Source: an uncultured Christensenella sp.
GTDB taxonomy: Bacteria > Bacillota > Clostridia > Christensenellales > UBA3700
Assembly (NCBI GenBank): GCA_910584035.1
Contig: CAJTZR010000004.1
Coordinates: 1 to 46,775 of the forward strand
Length of the DNA: 46,775 nt
Reading direction: 5' to 3'
Shown: one piece after another, positions 18,084-26,291 of the stretch
Layout: the number at the start of each line of letters is the position of its first letter
How positions within the stretch are numbered: the stretch's first letter is position 1
The notes under the pieces: model-generated
Seen by the model: the letters and a program-made list of their open reading frames with translations, nothing else
Databases searched by the model: none
What the model was told of the DNA's origin: nothing
Made by a program: the position numbers and the translations under genes

Positions 18084-18348
18084 ATTGGTGAAGAACTAAT
18101 CTTTTGCAAAGTACTTTGTTAGAATAAAGAAGTAGTTGTGTAAATTTTATAAAATAGGAATTAATTGATTTTTTTTGGCATATAATGATTATATAGAAAA
18201 CCAAATATTAAATCTTAAATAATCATTTAGTATCGATTTTTGACTGGTTTTTTGAAAATAGATTGGATATAATTTAATAAAAAACATTATCAAAATGTAA
18301 AAACATTGCAGATTATAATAAAAAAATAAATTTTTGTAGTCAAAATCC
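18084..18348. other. Intergenic AT-rich spacer
   Basis: No gene or clear terminator is seen between the membrane-protein gene and the promoter of the tRNA cluster. Confidence 0.5.
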
Positions 18349-18378
18349 TTGACAAACACAAATAAATAATGTATTATA
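18349..18378 (+). promoter_or_regulatory. Promoter of the tRNA cluster
   Basis: TTGACA (18349-18354), an 18-base spacer ending in TG, and TATTAT (18373-18378) form an extended -10 promoter about 37 bases upstream of the first tRNA. Confidence 0.65.
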
Positions 18379-18414
18379 ATCAAGCATATAGTGCTGATAA
18401 TTCAGCATATTGTC

Positions 18415-18490
<76 letters not shown>

Positions 18491-18560
18491 TAGTTTTGAT
18501 AGTGTTTTTTATTTTAAAAACACTGTTAAAACAACAACTTTGCAAAAAAGTTTATATTTT

Positions 18561-18637
18561 GGCGGTGTAGCTTAGTTGGTTATAGCGTTCGGTTCATACC
18601 CGAAAGGTCATAGGTTCGAATCCCATCACCGCCACCA
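18561..18637 (+). tRNA. tRNA-Met (CAT), elongator
   Basis: Cloverleaf with encoded CCA, perfect acceptor stem GGCGGTG/CACCGCC and anticodon loop TTCATAC. The body resembles elongator tRNA-Met more than the CAT-anticodon tRNA-Ile that is modified to lysidine. Confidence 0.9.
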
Positions 18638-18650
18638 CATATATTATTGT

Positions 18651-18725
18651 GGCCCCATGGTCAAGCGGTTAAGACATCACCCTTTCACGGTGGAATCAGG
18701 AGTTCGATTCTCCTTGGGGTCACCA
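18651..18725 (+). tRNA. tRNA-Glu (TTC)
   Basis: Cloverleaf with encoded CCA; the anticodon stem CACC/GGTG encloses CTTTCAC, giving anticodon TTC. Confidence 0.93.
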
Positions 18726-18790
18726 TTAAATAATCTAAAAGATTAGAAAACACTATTAATTTTTTGGAATAAACAGAAAATTAATTAAAT

Positions 18791-18866
18791 GGAAGCTTAG
18801 CTCAGTTGGGAGAGCATCTGCCTTACAAGCAGAGGGTCATAGGTTCGAGCCCTATAGTTTCCACCA
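18791..18866 (+). tRNA. tRNA-Val (TAC)
   Basis: Cloverleaf with encoded CCA; the anticodon stem TCTGC/GCAGA encloses CTTACAA, giving anticodon TAC. The acceptor stem is GGAAGCT/AGTTTCC, with one G-U pair. Confidence 0.92.
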
Positions 18867-18869
18867 TAA

Positions 18870-18944
18870 GGCCTGTTGGTCAAGCGGTTAAGACGCAGCC
18901 CTCTCACGGCTGAATCGGGAGTTCGATTCTCCCACGGGTCACCA
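18870..18944 (+). tRNA. tRNA-Glu (CTC)
   Basis: Cloverleaf with encoded CCA; stem CAGCC/GGCTG encloses CTCTCAC, giving anticodon CTC. It starts only three bases after the previous tRNA. It is the last tRNA before the mobile-element remnant. Confidence 0.92.
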
Positions 18945-18950
18945 TTAGGG

Positions 18951-18988
18951 AACTGGACGAACACACGGTGCGATGTACTCGTCCAGTT
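18951..18988 (+). terminator. Terminator of the tRNA cluster
   Basis: A perfect 10-bp stem AACTGGACGA (18951-18960) with TCGTCCAGTT (18979-18988) is followed by T-rich sequence. Confidence 0.85.
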
Positions 18989-19111
18989 TTTTGTTTTATA
19001 TGAATCCTTTGGTATGAAAGTAAAGATAAAAGATATTTTGCCAAAGCGACCACTTCCAATCTGCTGGAAAACACAAAAAAGACATAAAGGAAGATTTACA
19101 AAATAACAAAA

Positions 19112-19147
19112 AGGCATCTCAAAAAAAACTTGGGATGCCTACTTTTT
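19112..19147 (+). terminator. Second intrinsic terminator
   Basis: Stem AGGCATCTCAA (19112-19122) with TTGGGATGCCT (19130-19140), one G-U pair, followed by AC and six T. It probably insulates the tRNA unit from the accessory region. Confidence 0.75.
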
Positions 19148-19185
19148 TAAAATCCAAAATTTATTTTCCTTTCGTGGTGTCTGTT

Positions 19186-19413
19186 GTAGCATAGTTCGAT
19201 TAAATGTAAACCACAAAAAAAATATCACTTAAAATACAAAATGTAAAGAATAGTCAGACAGAAAAGTCTGGCTTTTTTTATGCTTATTTGTGTTTGAGTA
19301 CTTTATCAAATACAATTATGCAATATTTTTTTGTTGTCTTGTTGGAAATAAAAAATGGTTTACATTTACAAATTAATTTAAATGATTGCTTGCAGATTAT
19401 CGAACTATGCTAC
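19186..19413. repeat. 228-bp segment bounded by 15-bp inverted repeats
   Basis: GTAGCATAGTTCGAT (19186-19200) is the exact inverse complement of 19399-19413. A second nested pair, AATGTAAACCA (19203-19213) with TGGTTTACATT (19356-19366), lies inside, and a terminator hairpin (19252-19279) in the middle. The segment stands at the left edge of the conjugative-element remnant. It may be a small transposable element, an element end, or a regulatory leader of the downstream genes. Confidence 0.45.
19252..19279 (+). terminator. Terminator or attenuator upstream of the ICE-like genes
   Basis: AGTCAGAC (19252-19259) pairs with GTCTGGCT (19266-19273) followed by seven T. It lies about 180 bases before the first accessory gene and could act as an attenuator. 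Confidence 0.7.
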
Positions 19414-19459
19414 TTTGCCCCTGCCGAAAGGCAAAATAAAATAATTGGAGGTAAAAATT

Positions 19460-19669
19460 ATGTGTAATTTAAAGAAATGTCCGATATGTGAATTAAACTA
19501 CATTGCTGATGACCAAGAATGTTGTGAAGTTTGTAATCCTAAAAATAATGACAAACTAATATCTACATACGAGGAAATGTATGAGTCAAAAAGACAAGAA
19601 AAATTTGATGAATACAAAAAACGCAGAAAATCAATGCAAGAATTTTATTCCATTAGATATGGAAGATAA
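19460..19669 (+). CDS. Small zinc-ribbon protein of mobile-element type
   Basis: 69 aa from ATG 19460; GGAGG at 19447-19451 excludes the upstream in-frame TTG. CPIC and CEVC pairs near the N-terminus make a likely four-Cys zinc site, followed by a charged helical tail (KRQEKFDEYKKRRKSMQ). It is the first gene of a compact plus-strand run typical of Firmicute conjugative elements. Function unknown. Confidence 0.65.
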   Translation: MCNLKKCPICELNYIADDQECCEVCNPKNNDKLISTYEEMYESKRQEKFDEYKKRRKSMQEFYSIRYGR

Positions 19670-19684
19670 AAACTAGGAGGAATT

Positions 19685-19966
19685 ATGAATACAAAAGTAA
19701 ATAAACAAGAAACAAATGAAGAATTAAATAAAAGATTGTATTTAGCTGAATTTGAATACTTTGATAGTGAAGAATGTATCACTTTTAATATAGTAGATAT
19801 AGACTTAGACAATATGAATATTACAGTCGCTGTTACAAATAGAGGTAGGATAAGCGTAATAACTTATGACCTTCTGCGTGATGGTGACTGTTTATATTTT
19901 GAGTACGGTAATTTTTATGAACAAATAGAAATTGATAATTTTACGGAGGTAGATTGCAATGGATAA
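19685..19966 (+). CDS. Hypothetical protein of conjugative element
   Basis: 93 aa with AGGAGG before the ATG, 15 bases after the previous stop and overlapping the next start by eight bases. Acidic, with predicted alternating strands in the middle ('CITFNIVDIDLDNMNITVAV'). No family recognised; tight packing between the zinc-ribbon gene and ardA marks it as part of the same operon. Confidence 0.6.
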   Translation: MNTKVNKQETNEELNKRLYLAEFEYFDSEECITFNIVDIDLDNMNITVAVTNRGRISVITYDLLRDGDCLYFEYGNFYEQIEIDNFTEVDCNG

Positions 19967-20504
19967 CAAAATTAGTATGGTAATTGGTAGTTGGGGTTCA
20001 TACAATGCTTGCAATGAGCGAGCATTAGGCTCTAAATGGCTTGATTTGAGCGATTATGAATGTTGGGATGAAATAGTCGAAGAACTTGAAGAACAAGGCT
20101 TTGAACTAAATGGCATTGATGAAGAATTGTTTGTGCAAGATATAGAAGGTATACCAACTGATGGTGCGGATTGGGATTATGTTAATCCTAAGGAGCTGTT
20201 TAAGACTATAAAAACATCTGGTGTGCTAGATGATGAGTATAAATTTGAAATTATGCAGGCATTTTTGGAGGTAAGGTCATTTAATGAATGGGAAGAATTA
20301 ATTGAAAAATATGATGATAGTTGGGATATGGATATTTATTTGTACAGCAATCAATCTATGATTGATGTTGCATATAACCTAGTTGAAGAATTATACAACA
20401 TAGAAGGACCATTAGCAAATTATTTTGACTATGAAGCATTTGCAAGTGACTTATCGTATGTTGGATACACCGAAACTAGTTATGGTGTAATAGAAATTAG
20501 ATAA
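19959..20504 (+). CDS. ardA: ArdA-type antirestriction protein
   Basis: 181 aa, matching the roughly 165-185 aa of ArdA. ArdA proteins are elongated acidic dimers that mimic B-form DNA and block type I restriction-modification enzymes during conjugative entry. Seen here: the start 'GSWGSYNAC' with 'GSKWLDLSDY', an extremely Asp/Glu-rich body, and the closing signature 'ANYFDYEAFASDL...GV'. A ribosome site (GGAGGTAG) lies inside the end of the previous gene. The frame is intact although several neighbours are broken. Its location just before a phosphorothioation island is notable. Confidence 0.85.
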   Translation: MDNKISMVIGSWGSYNACNERALGSKWLDLSDYECWDEIVEELEEQGFELNGIDEELFVQDIEGIPTDGADWDYVNPKELFKTIKTSGVLDDEYKFEIMQAFLEVRSFNEWEELIEKYDDSWDMDIYLYSNQSMIDVAYNLVEELYNIEGPLANYFDYEAFASDLSYVGYTETSYGVIEIR

Positions 20505-20528
20505 TTAAAAATAAAGGAGATAAAAACT

Positions 20529-20945
20529 ATGAAAACAATATTTAAAGAACAAAAACAAAAAGCAGTAGAATTAATGAAGCAAATTGATATTTTCAAGCCT
20601 TATATAAATGGTTTTGCAGACAATAACCAAGTTTGTTATTATGAAGGCTTTGGTGGATTTTGGGCTAACCAAAGACCTGAACTGCAAGAGAAATTGCAAG
20701 CAATAGAAAAGAAATATAATTGTGTAGTATATGCAATAACTCACGAATTTGCAGAGTTTGGCGAGTGTTACAGTTTTTTACTTGTGCCAGAATACAAAGA
20801 TGAATGGAATAACTTGATTTATAAAACTAGCAACAATACATATTATGCTTTTGCTTATGTGTGGAATGTTACTGATAACTATTGCAGTGAATTTGGCACG
20901 ATTGAAATACAAAGTTTTGGCGGTGGAATAAGGAGGATTGGTTAA
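20529..20945 (+). CDS. Hypothetical ICE-associated protein
   Basis: 138 aa with AAAGGAG before the ATG. Mixed alpha/beta composition with many aromatic residues ('CYYEGFGGFWANQRPEL', 'YYAFAYVWNV'). Proteins of this look are common among accessory genes of Firmicute conjugative elements, but I cannot name a function. Confidence 0.6.
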   Translation: MKTIFKEQKQKAVELMKQIDIFKPYINGFADNNQVCYYEGFGGFWANQRPELQEKLQAIEKKYNCVVYAITHEFAEFGECYSFLLVPEYKDEWNNLIYKTSNNTYYAFAYVWNVTDNYCSEFGTIEIQSFGGGIRRIG

Positions 20946-20946
20946 A

Positions 20947-21321
20947 ATGACTACAATAAAAGATTTACAAAAATACATAGGTTATGAATTTAGTTCAGGT
21001 TCTTATATTGGTGAAGATTACAAAAGTTTTCAAACAAAATATATCAACTATTTGAAATGTGTTTGCAAAAACAATGGTTGGAGACTAGTAAACATTGGTC
21101 GCAATCATTATTGTTTTTCTGCGTTCATTGAGAGTAGAGAAAACAGATTTGTATACATTTCAATTAGTGATGTTAGACATTTTAGTAATGAGTGGTATGA
21201 CAACATATTGATACGCACAGCAAAGAATGAAACAGATTACAGAGGTGGTTTTAATCATCATACAACACTTGACAGATTGGAAGGAAGTGTTGCCAAATTA
21301 CTAAGGGATTTACCGTTTTAG
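20947..21321 (+). CDS. Hypothetical ICE-associated protein
   Basis: 124 aa from ATG 20947; an AGGAGG ribosome site lies at the end of the previous gene and an in-frame TTG at 20938 is too close to it. Basic, aromatic and His-rich near the C-terminus (GGFNHHTTLDRL). No family recognised. It fills the space between its neighbours with almost no gap, supporting operon membership. Confidence 0.6.
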   Translation: MTTIKDLQKYIGYEFSSGSYIGEDYKSFQTKYINYLKCVCKNNGWRLVNIGRNHYCFSAFIESRENRFVYISISDVRHFSNEWYDNILIRTAKNETDYRGGFNHHTTLDRLEGSVAKLLRDLPF

Positions 21322-21329
21322 GAGGAAAT

Positions 21330-21539
21330 ATGAAAATATCTACAGATAAATTATATAGGGCGTGCAACAAATATCAATTTTTTACAAATGGAGATATTAG
21401 TCAATACGACAAACTATTTGAACGAAACAAGGAAGGTACTAGCCTTCAAACATTGGCAACGATAATCTGGATATGCTCTAATGGATATACAGAAAATGAA
21501 ATATTACAAATACTACAAAAGGAGTGTGATTTAAAGTGA
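21330..21539 (+). CDS. Small hypothetical helical protein
   Basis: 69 aa with AGGAGG before the ATG. The second half ('LQTLATIIWICSNGYTENEILQILQKE') looks helical with one buried hydrophobic face. Its stop overlaps the GTG start of the PcfK-like gene. No function assigned. Confidence 0.6.
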   Translation: MKISTDKLYRACNKYQFFTNGDISQYDKLFERNKEGTSLQTLATIIWICSNGYTENEILQILQKECDLK

Positions 21540-22063
21540 TTAAATTAAACTTAGAAGCAAAGAACAATTCACAGCAACGCATACTTGAATATTTACAAGA
21601 GAATGTGAGCGAAGTATTGGCAGAAAAGATAAATAATGGCACACCATTTACAAAAGACGACAAACAACTTATCAATAAAAAAACACTTGATGGCTTTATG
21701 AAATACGCCTCAGATGAAGCAAGAAAACAAGCGGAAAAAGGTGTAAACTCTGCTTGTGTTGAAGATAGTGTTGTATTTGGTTGGGCTATACATTATTTTG
21801 AAGAAGATAGCATCGAAGGAACTTTGTACAATCTTGATGGCACAGAATATAAGCCAGTTGTGAAGGCATCAACAAAGAAAACCACTGCACCAATTAGAAC
21901 TACTACAAAAGCAAAGCAAGAAGATAGTGGTATTAAGAAAACTAGTTTCTTTGACTTGTTTAGGAACAAGAAAATGTGGATAAAAATGCAGAAAACCAAT
22001 CGAAAATCGGGGTTGATACGGAAAACAATGTGGGAAAAGACATATTTGAGCAAGATTATATAG
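21536..22063 (+). CDS. PcfK-like conjugation protein with frameshifted tail
   Basis: 175 codons beginning with GTG, overlapping the previous stop. Residues about 1-110 match the PcfK-like family found beside PcfJ on conjugative plasmids and ICEs: 'ILEYLQENVSEVLAEKI', 'KKTLDGFMKYASDEARKQAEKG' and 'FGWAIHYFEEDSIEGTLYN'. The role in conjugation is not established. After about residue 145 the reading frame appears shifted: from about 21972 another frame gives a plausible continuing acidic sequence (NVDKNAENQSKIG...DIFEQDYIEVEDP), which then shifts again near 22078 into the next ORF. The original C-terminus is therefore probably lost. Confidence 0.65.
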   Translation: MIKLNLEAKNNSQQRILEYLQENVSEVLAEKINNGTPFTKDDKQLINKKTLDGFMKYASDEARKQAEKGVNSACVEDSVVFGWAIHYFEEDSIEGTLYNLDGTEYKPVVKASTKKTTAPIRTTTKAKQEDSGIKKTSFFDLFRNKKMWIKMQKTNRKSGLIRKTMWEKTYLSKII

Positions 22064-22091
22064 AAGTTGAAGACCCGAAAATCTTGATTTT

Positions 22092-22574
22092 ATGGAAAAC
22101 GACGAATCGGAAGAACAAGAGCAACCACAACACCCATTAAGTCCGCATTATGCAAGATATATAGAAATTGGAGAAAGATATCCAAACAATGTTGTCGCTC
22201 AAAAATTGGGAGACTTTTACGAGATATATGATGAGTATGCTGTTGAAATTTCGGATAAACTTGATTTGACCTTGACAAGTCGAGATTTTGGGTTTAAAAG
22301 TCGTACTCCGTTGATAGGATTTCCATATCATGCAGCAGCAAACTATTTTAATAGGATAAGGCAGTATCACAATGTAACTATTATTGATGGCAACGATATA
22401 AAAGAACTGCCACAAATAGTTATGGTTGACGGAACAATGATTGACAAAGAAACAGGCGAAATATTGAATGAAGGAGTTTGTGAACAGCAGACTCTTTCTC
22501 TTTTAGATAACGAATTGTTGCAGTACTTAAACAACATATTGATAACAAAATTAAATTTATGTGAGGTGCGAAAA
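22092..22574 (+). CDS. ORF with MutS N-terminal (domain I)-like fold, ICE type
   Basis: The body reads 'YARYIEIGERYPNNVVAQKLGDFYEIYDEYA' and 'KLDLTLTSRDFGFKSRTPLIGFPYHA', which is the mismatch-recognition domain I of MutS used as a stand-alone or fused module in Firmicute conjugative elements; the Phe-x-Glu-like pair is represented by DFYE. Its original start seems to lie in the shifted frame upstream (see the PcfK-like gene), and it has no stop of its own: it reads on in frame into the next gene, past that gene's ATG at 22575, until 22904. It is therefore part of the decayed block. Function in the element is unknown. Confidence 0.55.
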
Positions 22575-23893
22575 ATGTTTACGATTAAACAAATTAGAAA
22601 AATACCCAAAGCAATGTTGGAGAGAATAAAGGCAATAGATGATGAGTTGACCGAAAAACCAAATGGCAATACAAGATATTACAAGTATTACACTCTTTAT
22701 GGAAAAGAACTTGCAGAAGTTATAGTTGCTGTGAGAAATCACTATAAAAAGTGGCATTGCAAGCAAGTTGTTGTACACGGAATACATAATAAAGATGTGT
22801 ATTTGCAAGATATAGGACAAAAAATAGGTTTTGCAAAAGTTGGCTGGTTTAGAGACGGAATACAAAATATCCAAAATGGTACGACTATGATTGGGTTACA
22901 ATGATGACAAGTATTTTAATCTGTCTAGTGCAATTCCCATAAATAAAAAATTTTTTTTAACTTTGCCACAGTATAAATATTCAGCCATAAATATTTATGA
23001 TTATAACGATATATTGAACTATCTAAGACTTTATGAGCAATATCCGCAAGCAGAACTATTAGTTAAATCTGGACTTTCTTGGTATGCAACAAGCAAACAA
23101 ATTTTAAGACTATGTGAAAAAGATAAACAGTTTTGCAAATGGCTTTATAAAAATAAAGACACCCTGAAAAATGAATATTATACTGCTTCTATCATTTCTG
23201 CCTACAAACAAAATAGACCAGTAGAAGATGTGTTTTTATTTGATAGTTTTAAAAAGTTGTTTGACAAAGAAGGTAATTTTAGACACTTAAAAGAAGTATT
23301 TAAAAGCGATAAAAAACAATTCTTAGAGTATTTAATAAAACAAAATATTGATGGTCATTGTTATCAAGATTATTTAACCGCTTGTAAATATTTGGGTTTA
23401 GATATGACTTTGCCTAAAAATAGGTATCCACACAACTTTAAACACAGGCACGATATTAGGATAGACCAATATAACACTGCAAAAGCAATTAGAGATGAAC
23501 AAGAACGAAAAGAATTTTACGAAAAATTTAAACAGGTAGCAAACAAATATACATCTTTGGAGCGAAATTTAACAAAAGACAATTACCTTTGCATAATAGC
23601 ATTATCCCCACAACAACTAATTTATGAGGGCAAACAACTAAATCACTGCGTAGGGCGAATGAATTATGACCAAAAATTTGTTAGAGAAGAACGTCTAATA
23701 TTCTTTATTAGAAACAAATCTGCTCCAAATACACCATTTGTTACATTGGAATATTCGCTTAAAAACAAAAAGTAGTGCAATGTTATGTAGAACACAATAG
23801 TAATCCTGCGGATAGTGTTTGGACTTTGTAAACAACAAATGGTTGCCTTATGCAAACCGAAAACTAAATAAAATAATAAAAGCGGTGGCTTAA
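22575..23893 (+). pseudogene. PcfJ-like conjugation protein, broken by several frameshifts
   Basis: An ATG at 22575 with GAGGTG six bases upstream begins an N-terminal region (MFTIKQIRKIP..., GWFRDGI). The frame is lost near 22865-22895; the protein resumes as the ORF at 22891-23775 (DDKYFNLSSAIPIN...). The hallmark PcfJ core is intact: 'LSPQQLIYEGKQLNHCVGRM' and 'LIFFIRNK...PFVTLEY'. A shift at about 23770 puts VVQCYVEHNSNPADSVW in another frame, and a further shift near 23832 gives WLPYANRKLNKI before a stop at 23891-23893. At least three to four indels imply a dead gene, although sequencing error at homopolymers should be excluded. In live elements this gene accompanies PcfK. Confidence 0.7.
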
Positions 23894-23911
23894 CACAAAG
23901 GAGAATGAATT

Positions 23912-24139
23912 ATGTCAAATTATTTTAGAATAACAGGATATGTGAAAGAAAAAGATTTGTGATTCATTATGGATTGCAATGGAATGTTCGAAAAACTTTG
24001 AGAGTTCAGTGCATTAATGATACAATACAAAATACAAGTATTAGAGGTTGCAAATGATACAAAATTTCTTGATGGCAACATTGGCAAAGTAGAATACGAT
24101 GCAAAAAAGGAATTTGTAAAGATTGCGGTACTCTTTTAG
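23912..24139 (+). pseudogene. Remnant of a small ICE protein with two internal TGA stops
   Basis: AAAGGAG precedes ATG 23912. The frame reads MSNYFRITGYVKEKDL, stop, FIMDCNGMFEKL, stop, EFSALMIQ... and ends at 24139, in the manner of a small accessory protein frequent on Firmicute ICEs (the second stop stands where homologues are expected to have Trp). Both stops are TGA. It is broken and probably not expressed as a full protein. Confidence 0.5.
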
Positions 24140-24282
24140 ATGACAAATATGCGTCGTTATGTGACGAGTGCAAAATAAAACGATTAGAAAAAACACGAGA
24201 CTTTTGTCTTGTAGTCGGAGAAGAGCTGCAAAATATTGCCAAAGTACTAAACAAAAATGAACAAAACAATGGTTCTTACATA

Positions 24283-24552
24283 ATGGAAAATCGGTTTGAA
24301 AATTTTTCTACGGATAGTGACTGCACTATCACTGACGAAGAGTATCCAACCTGTAAAACTTGTGGCACGAAAATGACAGGCTTTGATGGTTGGGCTTGGT
24401 ACACTTGTCCTAATTGTGGTGATAAGGTGAGGATTATAGAAGGAAAAGAAACTTGGCATGATGACATTTTTGATAACAAAAACAAGAAGCAACATCATTC
24501 TGATTTTGAACTAGCGGATTTTTGCCGTGGTGGAGAGTTAACAGAAGATTAG
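24283..24552 (+). CDS. Zinc-ribbon protein, possibly truncated at its N-terminus
   Basis: 89 aa from ATG 24283, with CKTCGTKM and CPNCGDKV pairs forming a classical four-Cys zinc ribbon (residues about 24-51), then an acidic tail. The same frame is open upstream to at least 24103 and there encodes a second zinc-binding pattern (CKDCGTLL...LCDECK) but has no start codon, so an older, longer protein has probably been fused or cut. No strong ribosome site precedes ATG 24283. Last recognisable plus-strand gene of the remnant. Confidence 0.45.
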   Translation: MENRFENFSTDSDCTITDEEYPTCKTCGTKMTGFDGWAWYTCPNCGDKVRIIEGKETWHDDIFDNKNKKQHHSDFELADFCRGGELTED

Positions 24553-24628
24553 ATGTATATTTTTGCAATATCCACGATTTTGCAAATATGAAAATTTAAA
24601 CTAATACAGCAAAATATATAACAAATTT

Positions 24629-24664
24629 AAAGCCGGAAATTCTTTACAGAACTCTCGGCTTTTT
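24629..24664 (+). terminator. Intrinsic terminator after the element remnant
   Basis: AAAGCCG (24629-24635) pairs with CGGCTTT (about 24656-24662), followed by T residues. Confidence 0.6.
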
Positions 24665-24786
24665 ATGTGTTTAATCCTTTTTGTTATCTAATAATTTTGA
24701 ATTGCTCTGTTGCAATACTTTTAATTGTGGTTTTGCCATTTAATTAAGTTGTTTTAGACATTTGGTTTGTGGCACATTTTGCTCAA

Positions 24787-25395
24787 TTAATATAACATTG
24801 TATCTTTCTTAAATTGCAATGACAAGTATATTTTCAATTCAGTATAGTCTATAATGTTAACTTTTAAAGATGGATTTTCTTTTCGCCATTCTCCAGCTGT
24901 TTTGCCAAATAATGCAATATTCATCGAATCTACTTCAGTAGCATAAATAAATTGTATTTGTTTATCAGTGAGAGTAGTTACAATATTTTCTTTGATAGAA
25001 TTAGTACGTATTTGATAGTTGATTGTTGCAGGTTCTCGTTTTTGCTGACCATTCAAGTTGGTTGCTTTTCTCTGCTTTAAGTTTTTAAAATACTTTAATC
25101 AAATAAATTTTAAACTCTGGTCTTATCCACATCTCAAATTAAAAAGCGATGTATTTGTAAGCGAAAATTTCACAATGTTTACCTACTTTTGCTTGTAATT
25201 ATGCGGCATTTGTTTTTTCTACAAATTCATTTACACTTATTTTAAAATTATTCAAACTTGCTTTGCTTTTTATTATGACGAATTCACCATAATTAAAATT
25301 AGAGTTGTTGACAGATTCTCAAATACTAATAAATTTTAATGTATTACGATTACTATGCCAATCTGTAATTAATGAAGCAAATTTTATTTGCTTCA
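24787..25395 (-). pseudogene. KilA-N domain protein, multiply disrupted
   Basis: On the minus strand a frame from about 25395 gives, with stops, the KilA-N domain layout: 'LITDWHSNRNTLKFISI' stop 'ESVNNSNFNYGEF', 'NNFKISVNEFVEKTNAA' stop 'LQAKVGKH', 'YKYIAF' stop 'FEMWIRPEFKIYLIKVF' stop 'KLKAEKSNQLEWS'. A frameshift near 25050 leads into the 89-codon open frame (NYQIRTNSIKENIVTTLTDKQIQFIYATEVDSMNIALFGKTAGEWR), which is the usual C-terminal module of these phage/ICE DNA-binding proteins. The C-terminus is also shifted. A 19-bp inverted repeat interrupts the N-terminal end. Clearly dead. Confidence 0.75.
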
Positions 25396-25405
25396 TTAAT
25401 TACAG
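25363..25405. repeat. Perfect 19-bp inverted repeat
   Basis: 25363-25381 is the exact inverse complement of 25387-25405, with a five-base loop TTTTA. It marks the junction between the dead KilA-N gene and the 3' end of the Dnd operon and may act as a transcription terminator or be a rearrangement scar; no T-run follows on the minus strand. Confidence 0.55.
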
Positions 25406-25462
25406 AATATCTAATATCTATTTCATTTACTATTACTTCTACATTTACAATAACAACTCATA

Positions 25463-26278
25463 TTATTTTTCTTTATAAAATTCTATCATATAATCTAAAT
25501 ATTTATTTAAAATAGTTTTGGCTTTTGTAGGCAATGATAGATTAATGCTTAGTTTGTATGATAATTTTTTAATATAATTATATGCTATTGTGTAGTCATC
25601 AAAAAGGAATAAATTAGGATAACTTTTTGACATTTTTGCAAGTATAGGGTTTAAATATTTTTCAATTCGAGTTAACATTTTATCAGTGTATTCTTCAGTT
25701 TTATTATGTTTAATTTTAACATAATTAGCAAAATTTCGTTTAAATCTTTGTTCAACATAAGATTGAATATGTTTTGGTTCAGCACTTGATGGTCTATGTA
25801 TTAAAAAATGTACGTTAGCCTTGTCAATTTTGAAAAAATCTAATAACTCTTGAAGAAGCCAACACGAGTGAAGAGCTGTGTGGTTACAATTTATGTATAA
25901 TTTGTTGGCAATTTGTTTGAAATTGGTACGTTTTTCATTGCTAAATATTTGCATTTTTGTCCAATTACAACTAAAATCCAATATTTCACTATTATACTTT
26001 GGATATAACTCTAGCAATAATTGTGTTGTTCGGCAAAGCAGTCTGCCCCATGCGTGTTCTTCAATAAAATGGCCTAAGATGTCTAATTGATAAGGAGTTG
26101 TATTTTCTAAATTGTAGTCTTTTTCAGCCAAATCTTCAATATAATATCTTTTTTTACCTTCAAAAACCACATTTTTAAAGACTTCTGCTTTCTTCTTGTT
26201 AAACAAGTCAATTAGCATTGTTTCTGCAATTAAATCTTCTATTTTGTCAAAATAATCAATGTTATTATCGTTAAGCAT
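25463..26278 (-). CDS. Last gene of the Dnd operon, 271 aa, family unknown
   Basis: 271 aa from the ATG at 26278, chosen because GGAGG lies five bases before it; an in-frame TTG at 26302 overlaps the previous gene. The protein is predicted to be mostly helical, basic and rich in aromatic residues, with no signal peptide or membrane span. A His/Cys-containing stretch (CNHTALHSCWLLQELLDFF, about residues 135-155) and a Pro-Ser-Ser-Ala-Glu loop are the only notable segments; I see no nuclease motif. Its start lies just inside the ribosome-site spacing after the Mrr-type gene stop, so it is co-transcribed. By position it is a candidate restriction partner or toxin-like effector of the phosphorothioation system; that is inference only. 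Confidence 0.65.
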   Translation of the reverse strand: MLNDNNIDYFDKIEDLIAETMLIDLFNKKKAEVFKNVVFEGKKRYYIEDLAEKDYNLENTTPYQLDILGHFIEEHAWGRLLCRTTQLLLELYPKYNSEILDFSCNWTKMQIFSNEKRTNFKQIANKLYINCNHTALHSCWLLQELLDFFKIDKANVHFLIHRPSSAEPKHIQSYVEQRFKRNFANYVKIKHNKTEEYTDKMLTRIEKYLNPILAKMSKSYPNLFLFDDYTIAYNYIKKLSYKLSINLSLPTKAKTILNKYLDYMIEFYKEK

Positions 26279-26291
26279 AAAGCCTCCTTTT

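Noticed and set aside
18797..19117. Minus-strand frame of 106 codons and plus-strand frames over the tRNA genes
   Set aside because: They read through tRNA-Val and tRNA-Glu sequence; the well-known false 'WENRTPD/RARTYDPLL' type of tRNA-derived ORF.
23912..25395. Use of TGA as tryptophan codon in the remnant (TGA at expected Trp positions in two genes)
   Set aside because: TAA stops and frameshifts occur in the same genes, TGA is used as a normal stop in yabP and others, and core genes use TGG for Trp. Simple decay explains the data.
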